Positions 35,394-44,039 of a stretch of DNA of 64,000 nucleotides are shown piece after piece. The notes beneath the pieces were generated by a model. It was not told the DNA's origin. It ran no database searches and saw nothing but the letters and a program-made list of their open reading frames with translations. Every line of letters begins with the position of its first letter. Positions within the stretch are counted from its first letter, which is position 1. This DNA comes from Sphingobacterium spiritivorum (lineage in GTDB: Bacteria > Bacteroidota > Bacteroidia > Sphingobacteriales > Sphingobacteriaceae). The stretch is from the NCBI RefSeq assembly GCF_016724845.1, contig NZ_CP068082.1, positions 4,960,001 through 5,024,000 on the forward strand. Direction: 5' to 3'. Made by a program: the position numbers and the translations under genes.

Positions 35394-36197
35394 CTATTTT
35401 AAAAGGATTAGTGTAGAAATAAGCAAACCAACAAGTCCGATACCTGTGGATATTAGTTGCCAGCTTTGTTGTTCTTTAGCTCCTACTGTGCCTCCCCGGG
35501 GCATAACATATACAATATCATTCTGCTTGAGGATATATGTCGGGGACTGGAATACGGCTTCGGATTGTATATCATTGATTGTCATTTTCCTTACTCCATT
35601 TTCTTCGCGGATGACAGCTATTTTATTAGGCGCACCATTTGTAGTCAGTCCTCCAGCCCTGGAAACTGCATCAAAAAGGGTGATCGATCCATCCGGTACA
35701 TCTAATACACCTACCCGGTTTATCTCCCCCATTACATTAACTTTAAAGTTGAGTAATTCGGTTCTTACAATAGGTTCATTGATCAATCTGCCGTCTATCA
35801 GTTTCCTGCGAATCAACTCTTTAAGCTCCTCCAGAGACAACCCCTCTACAGATATGGGACCTAATACCGGAAAATCTATTTCTCCTTCCTGATCTACCAG
35901 ATAGCCTTTTGCCATATTTGCACCTGCGGGGCTTGTCCCGGCAGTAGATATATTTCCTTTCTCATTGACATTATACATTCCTTCTCCGATATTGAACGGT
36001 GCCGCAAGTTCGGGGGTTTTGGAACTGACAATGATACTTAGGCGGTCTCCTTTTTGGATACGGGTTAACTGTGCCTCCTGAATCCGGTATGCTGAATCCG
36101 GCACCATATCCTGTACATAGGCCATTCTTTTGGAAACCAGACAGGAATTTAACACTATGACACTGCATAACATTAATGCAAAAATCAGTCTTTTCAT
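35394..36197 (-). CDS. Wza-like polysaccharide export lipoprotein
   Basis: 267 residues. The lipobox VLNSC (C19) indicates outer-membrane anchoring. The Poly_export domain begins with LTRIQKGDRLSIIVSSKTPELAAPFN and contains GEIDFPVLGPISVEGLSLEELKELIRRKL. SLBB-like repeats follow (VNVMGEINRVGVLDVPDGSITLFDAVSRAGGLTTNGAPNKIAVIRE). The C-terminal LISTGIGLVGLLISTLILLK is a membrane-spanning helix, as in Bacteroidota Wza relatives. It would form the outer-membrane pore working with the Wzc-like kinase, whose gene starts ten bases on. Its ATG overlaps the stop of the HprK-like gene by four bases, tying the cassette to the export genes. Confidence 0.93.
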   Translation of the reverse strand: MKRLIFALMLCSVIVLNSCLVSKRMAYVQDMVPDSAYRIQEAQLTRIQKGDRLSIIVSSKTPELAAPFNIGEGMYNVNEKGNISTAGTSPAGANMAKGYLVDQEGEIDFPVLGPISVEGLSLEELKELIRRKLIDGRLINEPIVRTELLNFKVNVMGEINRVGVLDVPDGSITLFDAVSRAGGLTTNGAPNKIAVIREENGVRKMTINDIQSEAVFQSPTYILKQNDIVYVMPRGGTVGAKEQQSWQLISTGIGLVGLLISTLILLK

Positions 36198-37135
36198 ATT
36201 TCGTGAATTTTATATTTGTTAATTATTTCATTATAGCACAATACAGCAGCAGCCCTGTCCGGCAGGCAATCTAACACTCCTATCGGAAGCTGCTGAATAA
36301 TATATTCAAGAGTAGTCGTCATATGATCAAACAGCACTCTGTTCCAGCGTATAGAGGAACAACTGGGCAATACTGTTATCAGCCCTTCAACTCCGGATTT
36401 CCAGTTCATCTCATTATATAGAGACTGTTTTAGCCGTACCACACTCAATAATGGCAGCCCTTTATTTTTATAGCAATCTGTTTTGCCACTCCATGGTGAT
36501 CCGTATATCCTTATCTTTCCGTCCGGACAGATACGTATGACAGGATTGTCATCATTAAGCAAGGTTGTATTCTTATGATATTGTATCCATAGTCTGCTGT
36601 GCGTGCTTTTTCCTGTACCGCTTTTTCCTAAAAATGCAAAGGCATTTCCATCCTTTTCAACTACAGAAGCATGGATCATCACGGTTTGAAATGGCAGAAT
36701 CGCTTGTCCATAAACAACCATCAGCAACCAGCTCAGTATAGAACTGGAATAGAGCTCTTCACGTACTATATTGATAACCGAATGCGCAAAATCTTTTGTA
36801 CTGTACATCATCCAATGCCGGCTGTCGGCTTTACTTCTGACAGAGGTGACATAACATTTGTCTGCCTCTGCAAACTCAAAGTTATCCTCCCACACAATTG
36901 AAGTATTAGTCAGCGTTTTCAGTTCACCCACATCCAGCGACGTATCTGCATCTGTAATCCGGATAGTCATATTGTATTGACCATTAAATGGATTCTTTAC
37001 ATAAAAATCTGCAAATGTGGGTAATGCCAGCTTCAGATCAATATCCACTGGCAGAATCAGCTTAAGTGTATGTTCTGCTATTCGAAAATAAACTGTTCGC
37101 TGACTCTGTCGGTTGCTGTGTCCGCTATCTATCAT
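36194..37135 (-). CDS. HprK-like kinase-fold protein of the maturation cassette
   Basis: About 313 residues from ATG 37135 (MIDSGHSNRQ); 24 earlier codons overlap the ABC gene and are probably not used. Residues 150-200 have HPr-kinase features: VMIHASVVEKDGNAFAFLG, Walker A GKSGTGKST (170-178) and LLNDDNPVI. It continues with YGSPWSGK, all typical of HprK-like serine kinases. The N-terminal 140 residues are a separate domain without a known match. There is no PTS HPr gene nearby, so the substrate is not HPr by context. HprK-like proteins recur beside PqqD-like proteins and in some lasso-peptide clusters. It is probably cytosolic. It lies between the ABC exporter and Wza genes. Confidence 0.85.
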   Translation of the reverse strand: MIDSGHSNRQSQRTVYFRIAEHTLKLILPVDIDLKLALPTFADFYVKNPFNGQYNMTIRITDADTSLDVGELKTLTNTSIVWEDNFEFAEADKCYVTSVRSKADSRHWMMYSTKDFAHSVINIVREELYSSSILSWLLMVVYGQAILPFQTVMIHASVVEKDGNAFAFLGKSGTGKSTHSRLWIQYHKNTTLLNDDNPVIRICPDGKIRIYGSPWSGKTDCYKNKGLPLLSVVRLKQSLYNEMNWKSGVEGLITVLPSCSSIRWNRVLFDHMTTTLEYIIQQLPIGVLDCLPDRAAAVLCYNEIINKYKIHEI

Positions 37136-37145
37136 ATTTTCTACA

Positions 37146-38771
37146 TTAAATATATATTTGTTGATTACATTGTCTCGCCAGCACCAGATCGTGCGTAACA
37201 AACACAATAATTTTGTCTTTCCCTGCTTCTGTCAATCTGTTAAATAATTCTTGTGCTGTACTTGTATCTAAAGCAGAAGTAATTTCATCAAAAAGCCAGA
37301 TACTGTGCTCTGCCATCATAGCTCTGGCTATAGCAATGCGTTGGGCCTGTCCTTCTGACAAACCATAGCCTGACTCACCTATGATTGTATCCAGACCATC
37401 CGGAAGATCATAGACAAATTCAGCACAGGACAGATACAGTGCTCTATGGATCTGTACAGCAGTTACCTCATCATGTCCTCCTGTCAGATTTTCACGTATT
37501 GTGGTACTAAACAGTTTATCTCCCTGCGGAACGTAAGCGATATTAGCCCGATGTCTGTTTGTCAACAGGTAATTATCCTGAGTTGTATGGATCCTTATCT
37601 CGCCTTCATCGGGCTTTATCAATGCCAGTAACAAACGGATCAGGGTTGTCTTTCCTTTACCACTTGTGCCTATTACAGCAACCGCATCGCCCACATTGAC
37701 CCTCAGAAACAAATCACTGATAATCAACTGGTCATCATATTTAAACTTAAGATTTTCAACCTGTATAGATTTTACATCAGATAGGTATTCCGGTATAGCT
37801 TCTTCTTCTACCTCTGAATCCAGTAATTCCCGGACCCGGTCCGATGCTATTCTGAATCGGATAAAAAGAGGGACAAAGCTCATCAAAGAAATGATCGGAG
37901 ACTGAATGCGTCCTACTAATTGCAGAAATGCAGTCATCGTACCAAATGAAATTTCACCTGTCCGTAAACGATATACCCCCCAGACAAATGTGATCAGAAA
38001 CCCTGCATTGACTGCTATTTTCAGTATAGCCTGAGAAAAAGCGGAGAAGTTCAATAATCTAAGTTTAAGTCTGTGGATCATCTGTTGACTTTGCTGTACT
38101 TTATTCCAGCGAAAATCATATAATCCTAATGCCTGTATGGAAGTTCTGAATCTGATATTTTCCTGCACCACATGTCCAAGATCACTCTCTGCTTTCTTTT
38201 GCTGTGAATTCAGATCTCTCAAACGTTTGAAATATAGTTTTGAAAACAAAAAAAGAGGAGAAATAGCCAAAATAAGGATGGCTAGCATAGGATCCATAAG
38301 CCATAAAAAACCAAATGATGCAAACAGTCTGATCAAGGTCAGTATAAAAGCCAGAGAGGAATAAGCTATCATCTGTATGATTTCATTACAATCCGTATGT
38401 ATACGAACCTGAATATCGCCGGTATTCCATCTTTTTATATATTTCCATATGATTGTCATCTGAGATTTAATGACTTTATTCTGTAACCGGATCAGCATCT
38501 TCATGCGTATTTTTTCATTAAGCCATTCTGAATAAATTTTTGCACTTAATCCCAATAAAACGCTGCTTATGACCAAAATAAGTGCAAGCTTCCATGTTGT
38601 TGTATTCTTATCCATTACCAGATCTACAGCTCGCTTAGACCAGTATACAAATACCAGAGATAAGATGATAACACAGATTTCCAGACAAAAAAACAAGAGC
38701 AACTGCAAGCGCTGTGGTTTTGCAAAAGACCATGCCCACCTCATATGACCAATGACACCTCCGTTTACCAT
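37146..38771 (-). CDS. ABC exporter (fused membrane and ATPase domains) of the maturation cassette
   Basis: About 541 residues. The N-terminal 300 residues hold six hydrophobic segments of a type-I exporter. The ATPase domain contains Walker A IGTSGKGKTTLIRLL, signature LSEGQAQRIAIARAMM and Walker B SIWLFDEITSALD, plus the H-loop VTHD. No C39 peptidase domain precedes it, so any leader removal would need another enzyme. The ATG at 38771 overlaps the previous stop as TAATG; an earlier ATG at 38786 is less likely. It resembles peptide or lipid exporters of the MsbA/ABCB type. The setting with a PqqD-like protein and an S26 peptidase suggests export of a modified peptide (inference). Confidence 0.88.
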   Translation of the reverse strand: MVNGGVIGHMRWAWSFAKPQRLQLLLFFCLEICVIILSLVFVYWSKRAVDLVMDKNTTTWKLALILVISSVLLGLSAKIYSEWLNEKIRMKMLIRLQNKVIKSQMTIIWKYIKRWNTGDIQVRIHTDCNEIIQMIAYSSLAFILTLIRLFASFGFLWLMDPMLAILILAISPLFLFSKLYFKRLRDLNSQQKKAESDLGHVVQENIRFRTSIQALGLYDFRWNKVQQSQQMIHRLKLRLLNFSAFSQAILKIAVNAGFLITFVWGVYRLRTGEISFGTMTAFLQLVGRIQSPIISLMSFVPLFIRFRIASDRVRELLDSEVEEEAIPEYLSDVKSIQVENLKFKYDDQLIISDLFLRVNVGDAVAVIGTSGKGKTTLIRLLLALIKPDEGEIRIHTTQDNYLLTNRHRANIAYVPQGDKLFSTTIRENLTGGHDEVTAVQIHRALYLSCAEFVYDLPDGLDTIIGESGYGLSEGQAQRIAIARAMMAEHSIWLFDEITSALDTSTAQELFNRLTEAGKDKIIVFVTHDLVLARQCNQQIYI

Positions 38772-39868
38772 TATCTGACTCTCCATCCTGAATACAATTG
38801 TACCAGCGGAAAACTAATCGCCTCTATCGGTGCATATTGTACATATTTAAAAAAATTACCTGCAATTCTTTGTGTCTTACTCTTCCGGAAAGTCTGTTGA
38901 TCATTATCTGTCTGAAACTTATGATCATGAAACCCGAAATTGCCGGATCTTAACATATCGGCCATCATCCAATCAGCCGGATATTTAGGCGATGTATCAA
39001 AGGGTAAATAGTCTTTTGGAAGTCCGATATACCTGTGTAATATATCATGCAGCAGATATATCCATCTGATAATTCCTACCTTGGTATATACTTTCTTCAG
39101 ATATACTCCATCCAGATAATGGTGATGTACATAATATAACCGGGCCGCATCACAGAGCTGACGAAGACCTATACCAAAAGACAATTGATGCTTCAGAATA
39201 TGAGAATTCACCTGCAAGATATTCAATACAGGCGCCGGTAGCGTCCATGTGCTGTCTTTTGCACGTACATGTATGTTGTTTCTGGATTCTTTATTTTCCA
39301 ATTCTTTAAGATAAGATCTGCAGAATGGATTATAGATATCAAAAATACGCTGATGATGATCTGTTTCGATTCCTTTCCATACATAACATGTGCTGTAACC
39401 GGCTGTCTTGTATATTTCTATCTGCATATTTTGTACAAGCTGACAGGCCATATTGTATTCTTCTTCGTTGGAAAAGTACCAATCAATATCACCACAGGTA
39501 CGGCTATCAGGATTATCATATAACGTAGCAAGCCCCTGCCCCTTTAGTAAAATAGCTTGAATGCCTGATTTCTGGAATAAAGCAAGCTGTTCATTGATCA
39601 CAGAATTCATTACGGTGTTTCGCTGTTTTGTTTTCTCGACTCTTACCACCCACTTGATTAATACTTCCTTAGGAGGCAGAAATGAAGAATTAAGATGTTC
39701 GAAAGCATCAAATACTATAGCCTCCACAGTTTGATTTACGCACAATACAAATAATTCTTCCCACTCCTCATTTGATAAGGAAAATGCATTATCTTGGTCA
39801 ACAGGTGTACTCCAAAGACCTGACCGCAAAAGTTTAAAGAATACTTCTGTTACTTTATTTTTTATCAT
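38771..39868 (-). CDS. NTP_transf_5 nucleotidyltransferase-like protein
   Basis: 365 residues. It is recognised from AILLKGQGLATLYDNPDSRTCGDIDWYF (about residues 105-132), the Pol-beta-like signature of the NTP_transf_5 family (PF14907), where GDIDWY carries the metal-binding Asp pair. The rest is helical, with a conserved-looking WTLPAPVLNILQVNSHILKHQL. Family members accompany lasso-peptide and exopolysaccharide genes and are thought to be nucleotidyltransferases, but no reaction is established. No signal peptide is present. It is preceded by the PqqD-like gene (stop and start one base apart) and overlaps the ABC gene by one base. Confidence 0.85.
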   Translation of the reverse strand: MIKNKVTEVFFKLLRSGLWSTPVDQDNAFSLSNEEWEELFVLCVNQTVEAIVFDAFEHLNSSFLPPKEVLIKWVVRVEKTKQRNTVMNSVINEQLALFQKSGIQAILLKGQGLATLYDNPDSRTCGDIDWYFSNEEEYNMACQLVQNMQIEIYKTAGYSTCYVWKGIETDHHQRIFDIYNPFCRSYLKELENKESRNNIHVRAKDSTWTLPAPVLNILQVNSHILKHQLSFGIGLRQLCDAARLYYVHHHYLDGVYLKKVYTKVGIIRWIYLLHDILHRYIGLPKDYLPFDTSPKYPADWMMADMLRSGNFGFHDHKFQTDNDQQTFRKSKTQRIAGNFFKYVQYAPIEAISFPLVQLYSGWRVR

Positions 39869-39869
39869 G

Positions 39870-40145
39870 TCAGATATCTTTTAGCAAGCCTTCACTTTGA
39901 AGTTGCTTCATCAACTCGTTTGCATCCTGATTAGCTGTTTTCGGACTTAAATTATAATTATCCTGTAATAATTTTGCAATTGTCGAAACAGAAAATTCAA
40001 TATTTTGTAATTCATTCCATATAAATGCTGCTGTTTCGTTAAGTGTATAAGCTTTGGACATATCAACCATGTCCTGACCGGGATCAACGATAATATATTC
40101 CTCACCGATCTTCCTCAAACGGATATCTGTTCTCAATCTCATCAT
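39870..40145 (-). CDS. PqqD-like RiPP-recognition protein
   Basis: 91 residues, full length for a free-standing PqqD. The pattern is a short beta region (IRLRKIGEEYIIVDPGQDMVDMSKAYTLNETAAFIWNEL) followed by helical segments (VSTIAKLLQDNYNLSPKTANQDANELMKQLQSEGLL). The winged-helix PqqD fold is a RiPP recognition element that binds leader peptides and presents them to modifying enzymes. No PqqA, radical-SAM or lasso cyclase gene is in the window, so its client peptide is unknown. It sits between the S26-like peptidase and NTP_transf_5 genes with gaps of 1-4 bases, pointing to tightly coupled expression. Confidence 0.9.
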   Translation of the reverse strand: MMRLRTDIRLRKIGEEYIIVDPGQDMVDMSKAYTLNETAAFIWNELQNIEFSVSTIAKLLQDNYNLSPKTANQDANELMKQLQSEGLLKDI

Positions 40146-40149
40146 CTTT

Positions 40150-40590
40150 CTATTTACGTTCTTTTAAAAGTTTTCTTATTTTACTACATACACGGCGGAT
40201 AAAACGCAGTCTATACCACATCAGTCCCATATATGTATATAAAGTCGAGTCTATATTTATCTTCTTTTCTCCACGACAGGCCATACCAGCTACAGCGAGT
40301 ATATCTGATAAACAGATATTTTCTACCTGAACAAGATTGCCGTCTCCAGCCAATCTGATTCTCTTCCCTCCGACTTCTTTCCATACGATACGGTGAAGGA
40401 TATAGGTGTTATTCCATGTTGCAAGAACAATGTTTCCGCACCTTAAATCAGGTCCAAATACTTTCTGCAACACCACATGATCAGCAGGCTTTAAAAATGG
40501 TAACATGCTGGTTCCAGTAACTGGTATTTTGACAGTCTTGTTATTATCCAATAATTGTCTTACCTGTTCAAAAAACAGCTCGTTATCCAT
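40150..40590 (-). CDS. S24/S26-family signal-peptidase-like protein with Ser-His residues
   Basis: About 146 residues from ATG 40590 (MDNELFFEQ). The conserved block TGTSMLPFLKPADHV has the nucleophile Ser28. Then ILHRIV holds His66 where bacterial signal peptidase I has Lys, as in the SipW/ER type, and GDGN (82-85) provides the Asp. The C-terminal YTYMGLMWYRLRFIRRV may be a weak membrane-associated helix. Upstream in-frame ATGs at 40620 and 40668 overlap the preceding GT4 gene and look less likely. The enzyme could cut the leader of the unknown client of the PqqD-like protein. It is the first gene of the cassette. Confidence 0.85.
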   Translation of the reverse strand: MDNELFFEQVRQLLDNNKTVKIPVTGTSMLPFLKPADHVVLQKVFGPDLRCGNIVLATWNNTYILHRIVWKEVGGKRIRLAGDGNLVQVENICLSDILAVAGMACRGEKKINIDSTLYTYMGLMWYRLRFIRRVCSKIRKLLKERK

Positions 40591-40631
40591 TATGTACTTA
40601 TTTTTATCTGATATTATCATATCTTGAAACC

Positions 40632-41762
40632 TTAACTCATCAACAACTGACGATATAATCTTACACATCGGTCTACCATAGACTGGCGGGTAAACATAGT
40701 TTCGTAACGCTCTTTACTTCCCTGCTGAAATTTTTGATTGAGTTTTTCATCTTCACATATTTCCTCAATTGCAAGTGCCAACTGATCAGCGTCTTCAACA
40801 TCTACAATCAAACCTGATACTTCATCCTTATTCACCCAACTCACGCCTGACCCCGGAATATCAGTGGATATAACTGGCTTCCCGCAAGACATTGCTTCTA
40901 TCTGCACAATGGCAAACGCTTCGGTTTTCTGTATAGAGCTGAGACAGAATATATCACACGCTTCGTAATATGCAGACAGTTCTTCGTCTGAGATAAAACC
41001 GACCAGTTCGACTCTGTCCTGTACATTCAACTGTAGGATAAGATCTTTTAGCATTTTCATCAAAGGCCCTTTACCCCCGATGACGATCTGATAGCTGTTA
41101 TCCAGTTTTTGTGCTGCACGTATGAGGTACTCATATCCTTTGTATTCTACCAGACGCCCGAGCGAAAAAACAATTCGCTTACCCGGATATTTATTTTTAA
41201 TAGCTAAGACTTTCTCCTCATTAGCAATCACTGGCAGCACTCCGATAGGTATGTAATCTACCTTATCCTGTACTGCTGTGAGAAAAGAGGAAAACTGTAC
41301 ATATACCGGACTGGTTCCTACAATAAGATCCGCCCGTCCGATAAGCCAGTTTTGCAAGGGATTATAGAGCTTAAGAAGAGTCCTTTGTTTGACAATATCG
41401 CTGTGCCAATGTAATACAACCCGGCCTTTGTATCCGGACATATAAAGTGCCAGGCAGGCCATCGGATCGGGATGATGGATATGTATAATATCATAATGAT
41501 TTGCGATCTTCCGTAGCTTGCTGATCATCCCTGGTGCAATCATTGTTGCTGCAAACTTAAACCGGGTACGAATGATCATTAATTTAGCATATTTATTGAG
41601 GATAATATTTCCGGCAGGATAATCTTCAGTAGCTGCACATAACATATCACAGTTTATCTGTTGTGCGGACAGACCAGACATCAGATCATACATTACTTTC
41701 TCTACTCCACCGCGTACAGGATAAAATTTACCTACTTGTAATATGTTCATCTTCTCCATCAA
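40632..41762 (-). CDS. GT4-family glycosyltransferase (EPS operon)
   Basis: 376 residues. The N-terminal Rossmann half begins MNILQVGKFYPVRGGVEKVMYDLM, the classic GT4 opening (GGVE). The C-terminal half has IVFSLGRLVEYKGYEYLIRAAQ, and the donor-binding E-x7-E region reads FCLSSIQKTEAFAIVQIEAMSCGKPVISTDIPGSG. It transfers an activated sugar to the growing lipid-linked repeat at the cytosolic face. Donor sugar and linkage cannot be deduced. Its ATG lies one base after the stop of the preceding GT4 gene. The sequence MMEKM offers alternative starts. Confidence 0.93.
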   Translation of the reverse strand: MMEKMNILQVGKFYPVRGGVEKVMYDLMSGLSAQQINCDMLCAATEDYPAGNIILNKYAKLMIIRTRFKFAATMIAPGMISKLRKIANHYDIIHIHHPDPMACLALYMSGYKGRVVLHWHSDIVKQRTLLKLYNPLQNWLIGRADLIVGTSPVYVQFSSFLTAVQDKVDYIPIGVLPVIANEEKVLAIKNKYPGKRIVFSLGRLVEYKGYEYLIRAAQKLDNSYQIVIGGKGPLMKMLKDLILQLNVQDRVELVGFISDEELSAYYEACDIFCLSSIQKTEAFAIVQIEAMSCGKPVISTDIPGSGVSWVNKDEVSGLIVDVEDADQLALAIEEICEDEKLNQKFQQGSKERYETMFTRQSMVDRCVRLYRQLLMS

Positions 41763-41763
41763 A

Positions 41764-42906
41764 CTATCTGTTAAGAGTTATAACCTCTGCTTCTGCCAGA
41801 AGCATATCAAATAATCTTTCCCAGGACTCAACAACAGGCCTTTCAATTTCATTTTTAGGAACAGGCTTCAGGAAGGAATTTTCACCATGAATCAATTGAT
41901 ACATCCGGTGGCTTAACTCTTTGTAATCTGCCGGATCAAAAAAAGCAGTCTTCTGACTTCCTCCTGCAGTTTCATAAGCGTAAGGAACGTCTGCCAACAG
42001 CATGGGTTTATCAAAAGCCGCAAATTCGGAAACAGGTAATCCCCACGTTTCTACTTTGGAAGGAAAGATCAGACAATCACACTTTTGATAATAATCGAGT
42101 AAGATATCCTTTGAAAGAAAACCAACGAAAACCAGCGATTCAAAACGGTTTCCCCAGTTTTTATATAACCATCTGGCATACGCATTTTCGTCTCCTTTAA
42201 CGGTGATATAAACTTTAAAATTTTGGTTTCCATATATTGTCTCAATCTCTTCTACAGCCTTACAAATCACTTCAAAATTTTTATGACTGTTGGGTGATGC
42301 AGCATATATAAAGGAATAATCCTGAAATAAAATACCACAATCTTTGGCAACCACTTGTTTCAGTGTTTTTGAGGCAGGCGGAGGTGCTACGATAACGCTG
42401 CCATTATCTAACGTAAACATATTCAGCATACCTTTTCTGAACCAGTTTTGCTGCACAACGATATACCGGTTTTTATGAATATTAATTCCGTAGATATATT
42501 TAGTAAACAGCGCAAAAAGGACGATCTTCGGCGTCCAGAACAGTTCTTTCCATTTCCATTTATAAAATACAAACGGACTGTGACAGTACACAGCTCTATA
42601 CTCTGCTACGACATTCGGTGAAGTATCATGCAGAGAAAACCACAGATAAACCGGACTCAATTGTTTACTGATTTTCTTCATAGATATGTATTCAAACCAT
42701 ATCCGGTTTATCCATCTTTTTTTTGGCCATTGTGTTTCAATGTATTCTATACCCGGAAAATCAGCCAGTTCTCTTTTATGCACAAGCGCGACAACCTTGT
42801 ATTCTCCATTTTCTGCCATTGTCGAGAGATACTGCAAGCAGTCCCGGAGAATCGCCAGTGTGCCAGCTTCCACCAGATTTACCGCTGATATGACAATTGT
42901 TTTCAT
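41764..42906 (-). CDS. GT4-family glycosyltransferase (EPS operon)
   Basis: 380 residues. The N-terminus is MKTIVISAVNLVEAGTLAILRDCL. The C-terminal donor-binding domain contains FIYAASPNSHKNFEVICKAVE and CLIFPSKVETWGLPVSEFAAFDKPMLLADVPYAYE, which matches GT4 proteins of the mannosyl/rhamnosyl transfer group. The AGTLAIL start without the GG of other GT4 enzymes points to a subgroup with a distinct acceptor. It overlaps the upstream GT4 gene by four bases (ATGA), so translation is coupled. Sugar specificity is unknown. Confidence 0.92.
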   Translation of the reverse strand: MKTIVISAVNLVEAGTLAILRDCLQYLSTMAENGEYKVVALVHKRELADFPGIEYIETQWPKKRWINRIWFEYISMKKISKQLSPVYLWFSLHDTSPNVVAEYRAVYCHSPFVFYKWKWKELFWTPKIVLFALFTKYIYGINIHKNRYIVVQQNWFRKGMLNMFTLDNGSVIVAPPPASKTLKQVVAKDCGILFQDYSFIYAASPNSHKNFEVICKAVEEIETIYGNQNFKVYITVKGDENAYARWLYKNWGNRFESLVFVGFLSKDILLDYYQKCDCLIFPSKVETWGLPVSEFAAFDKPMLLADVPYAYETAGGSQKTAFFDPADYKELSHRMYQLIHGENSFLKPVPKNEIERPVVESWERLFDMLLAEAEVITLNR

Positions 42907-44039
42907 CTTGATTTACCTGAAAGATCATTAAATAGGTTTAACCATTTATTCATAATAACTTTTTCGGAATAGCGCTCTGACATTTCCCATGCATGCTTAC
43001 CCATCTCCGATCGCAGATCTTCGTTTTCTATTAACAGATTTATCTTTTTCACAAAATCTTCACTATCCTTTTCTTCGATTAAGAAACCGTTACGTCCGGA
43101 ATCAATAATATCCCGTGGCCCGCATTTGCAGGCATAAGCGACCAAAGGCACGCCACAGGACTGGGCTTCTGTCAAAGCCAGACCAAAACCTTCATAGCGG
43201 GAAGTCATAACCAGTACAGAACTATTTATATACTCCTTTTGAATATTTTTGACTGGTGCACACAGGTGGATGACTTCCGAAAGGGTTAATTCATCAATCA
43301 GTTGCTGTAAATGTTGTTTTAACGGCCCTTGTCCATATATATTGAGCATCCAGTCTGGATGAACCTGATGAACCTGTTGCCATATACGGATCAGATTGTC
43401 AAATCCTTTTTGATAATCATAGCGTCCCACTGCAATCACATTTTTTTCTTTCAAAAGTGCCTGCTGTTCTGGCACAAAGCTGTTTGCATTGGGTATAACG
43501 GTCATATGAGGCATATCTCCCCAATACGCCTTGTCTTCTTGTGTGAGGACAACAAAGCTGTCATAACCCTTTACAATATTCAAATCCTGTACGGCACGAT
43601 ACTTATCTATACATTTCCATATGCCTCTTCTGTTGTATTGTATACGCTTGTATCTGGAAAAATGAATCTCCATCACTTTCTTACTGCCATCTTTAATTTT
43701 ATGTAAAAAAGATCCGTCATGGTCAAACATGGAAATGGCGATATCTGCATTCAATTTTTTCAACAAAGTGCCTAATGCTTTTCTATGCTTTTTCTGTTTT
43801 CTAAAATATGTTACCAGTCTGGTCAACAGTCCTTTCTCCAGGTCATCCTTATAATTTATGCCCAGATCATGCTGATCTATACGGGGATCTAAAGTAAAGT
43901 ATGGGCTGCGGCCCTTCTGATCTGTCGTAATAATACTGATGTCATATCCCTGACGTACCAGATAATTTGCTTTATTGGCCAGTACTCTCTCCATTCCTCC
44001 GGAGTTAAAAGTGCCGACAATGTTATAGACTATTTTCAT
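42903..44039 (-). CDS. GT4-family glycosyltransferase (EPS operon)
   Basis: 378 residues. Opens with MKIVYNIVGTFNSGGMERVLANKANYL (GGMER is the GT4 acceptor-side loop). The C-terminal part has VIAVGRYDYQKGFDNLIRIWQQV and VMTSRYEGFGLALTEAQSCGVPLVAYACKCGPRDII, with the conserved E-x7-E donor site. It resembles amylovoran and capsule galactosyl/glucosyl transferases of the WcaL/AmsD kind, but specificity is not readable. Its ATG overlaps the stop of the polymerase-like gene, and the next gene overlaps its own stop. It is part of the EPS operon. Confidence 0.93.
   Translation of the reverse strand: MKIVYNIVGTFNSGGMERVLANKANYLVRQGYDISIITTDQKGRSPYFTLDPRIDQHDLGINYKDDLEKGLLTRLVTYFRKQKKHRKALGTLLKKLNADIAISMFDHDGSFLHKIKDGSKKVMEIHFSRYKRIQYNRRGIWKCIDKYRAVQDLNIVKGYDSFVVLTQEDKAYWGDMPHMTVIPNANSFVPEQQALLKEKNVIAVGRYDYQKGFDNLIRIWQQVHQVHPDWMLNIYGQGPLKQHLQQLIDELTLSEVIHLCAPVKNIQKEYINSSVLVMTSRYEGFGLALTEAQSCGVPLVAYACKCGPRDIIDSGRNGFLIEEKDSEDFVKKINLLIENEDLRSEMGKHAWEMSERYSEKVIMNKWLNLFNDLSGKSR

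Noticed and set aside
36194-40590. Complete lasso-peptide biosynthesis cluster
   Set aside because: No asparagine-synthetase-like cyclase, no B2 transglutaminase-like protease and no precursor ORF are present; only accessory-type genes are.
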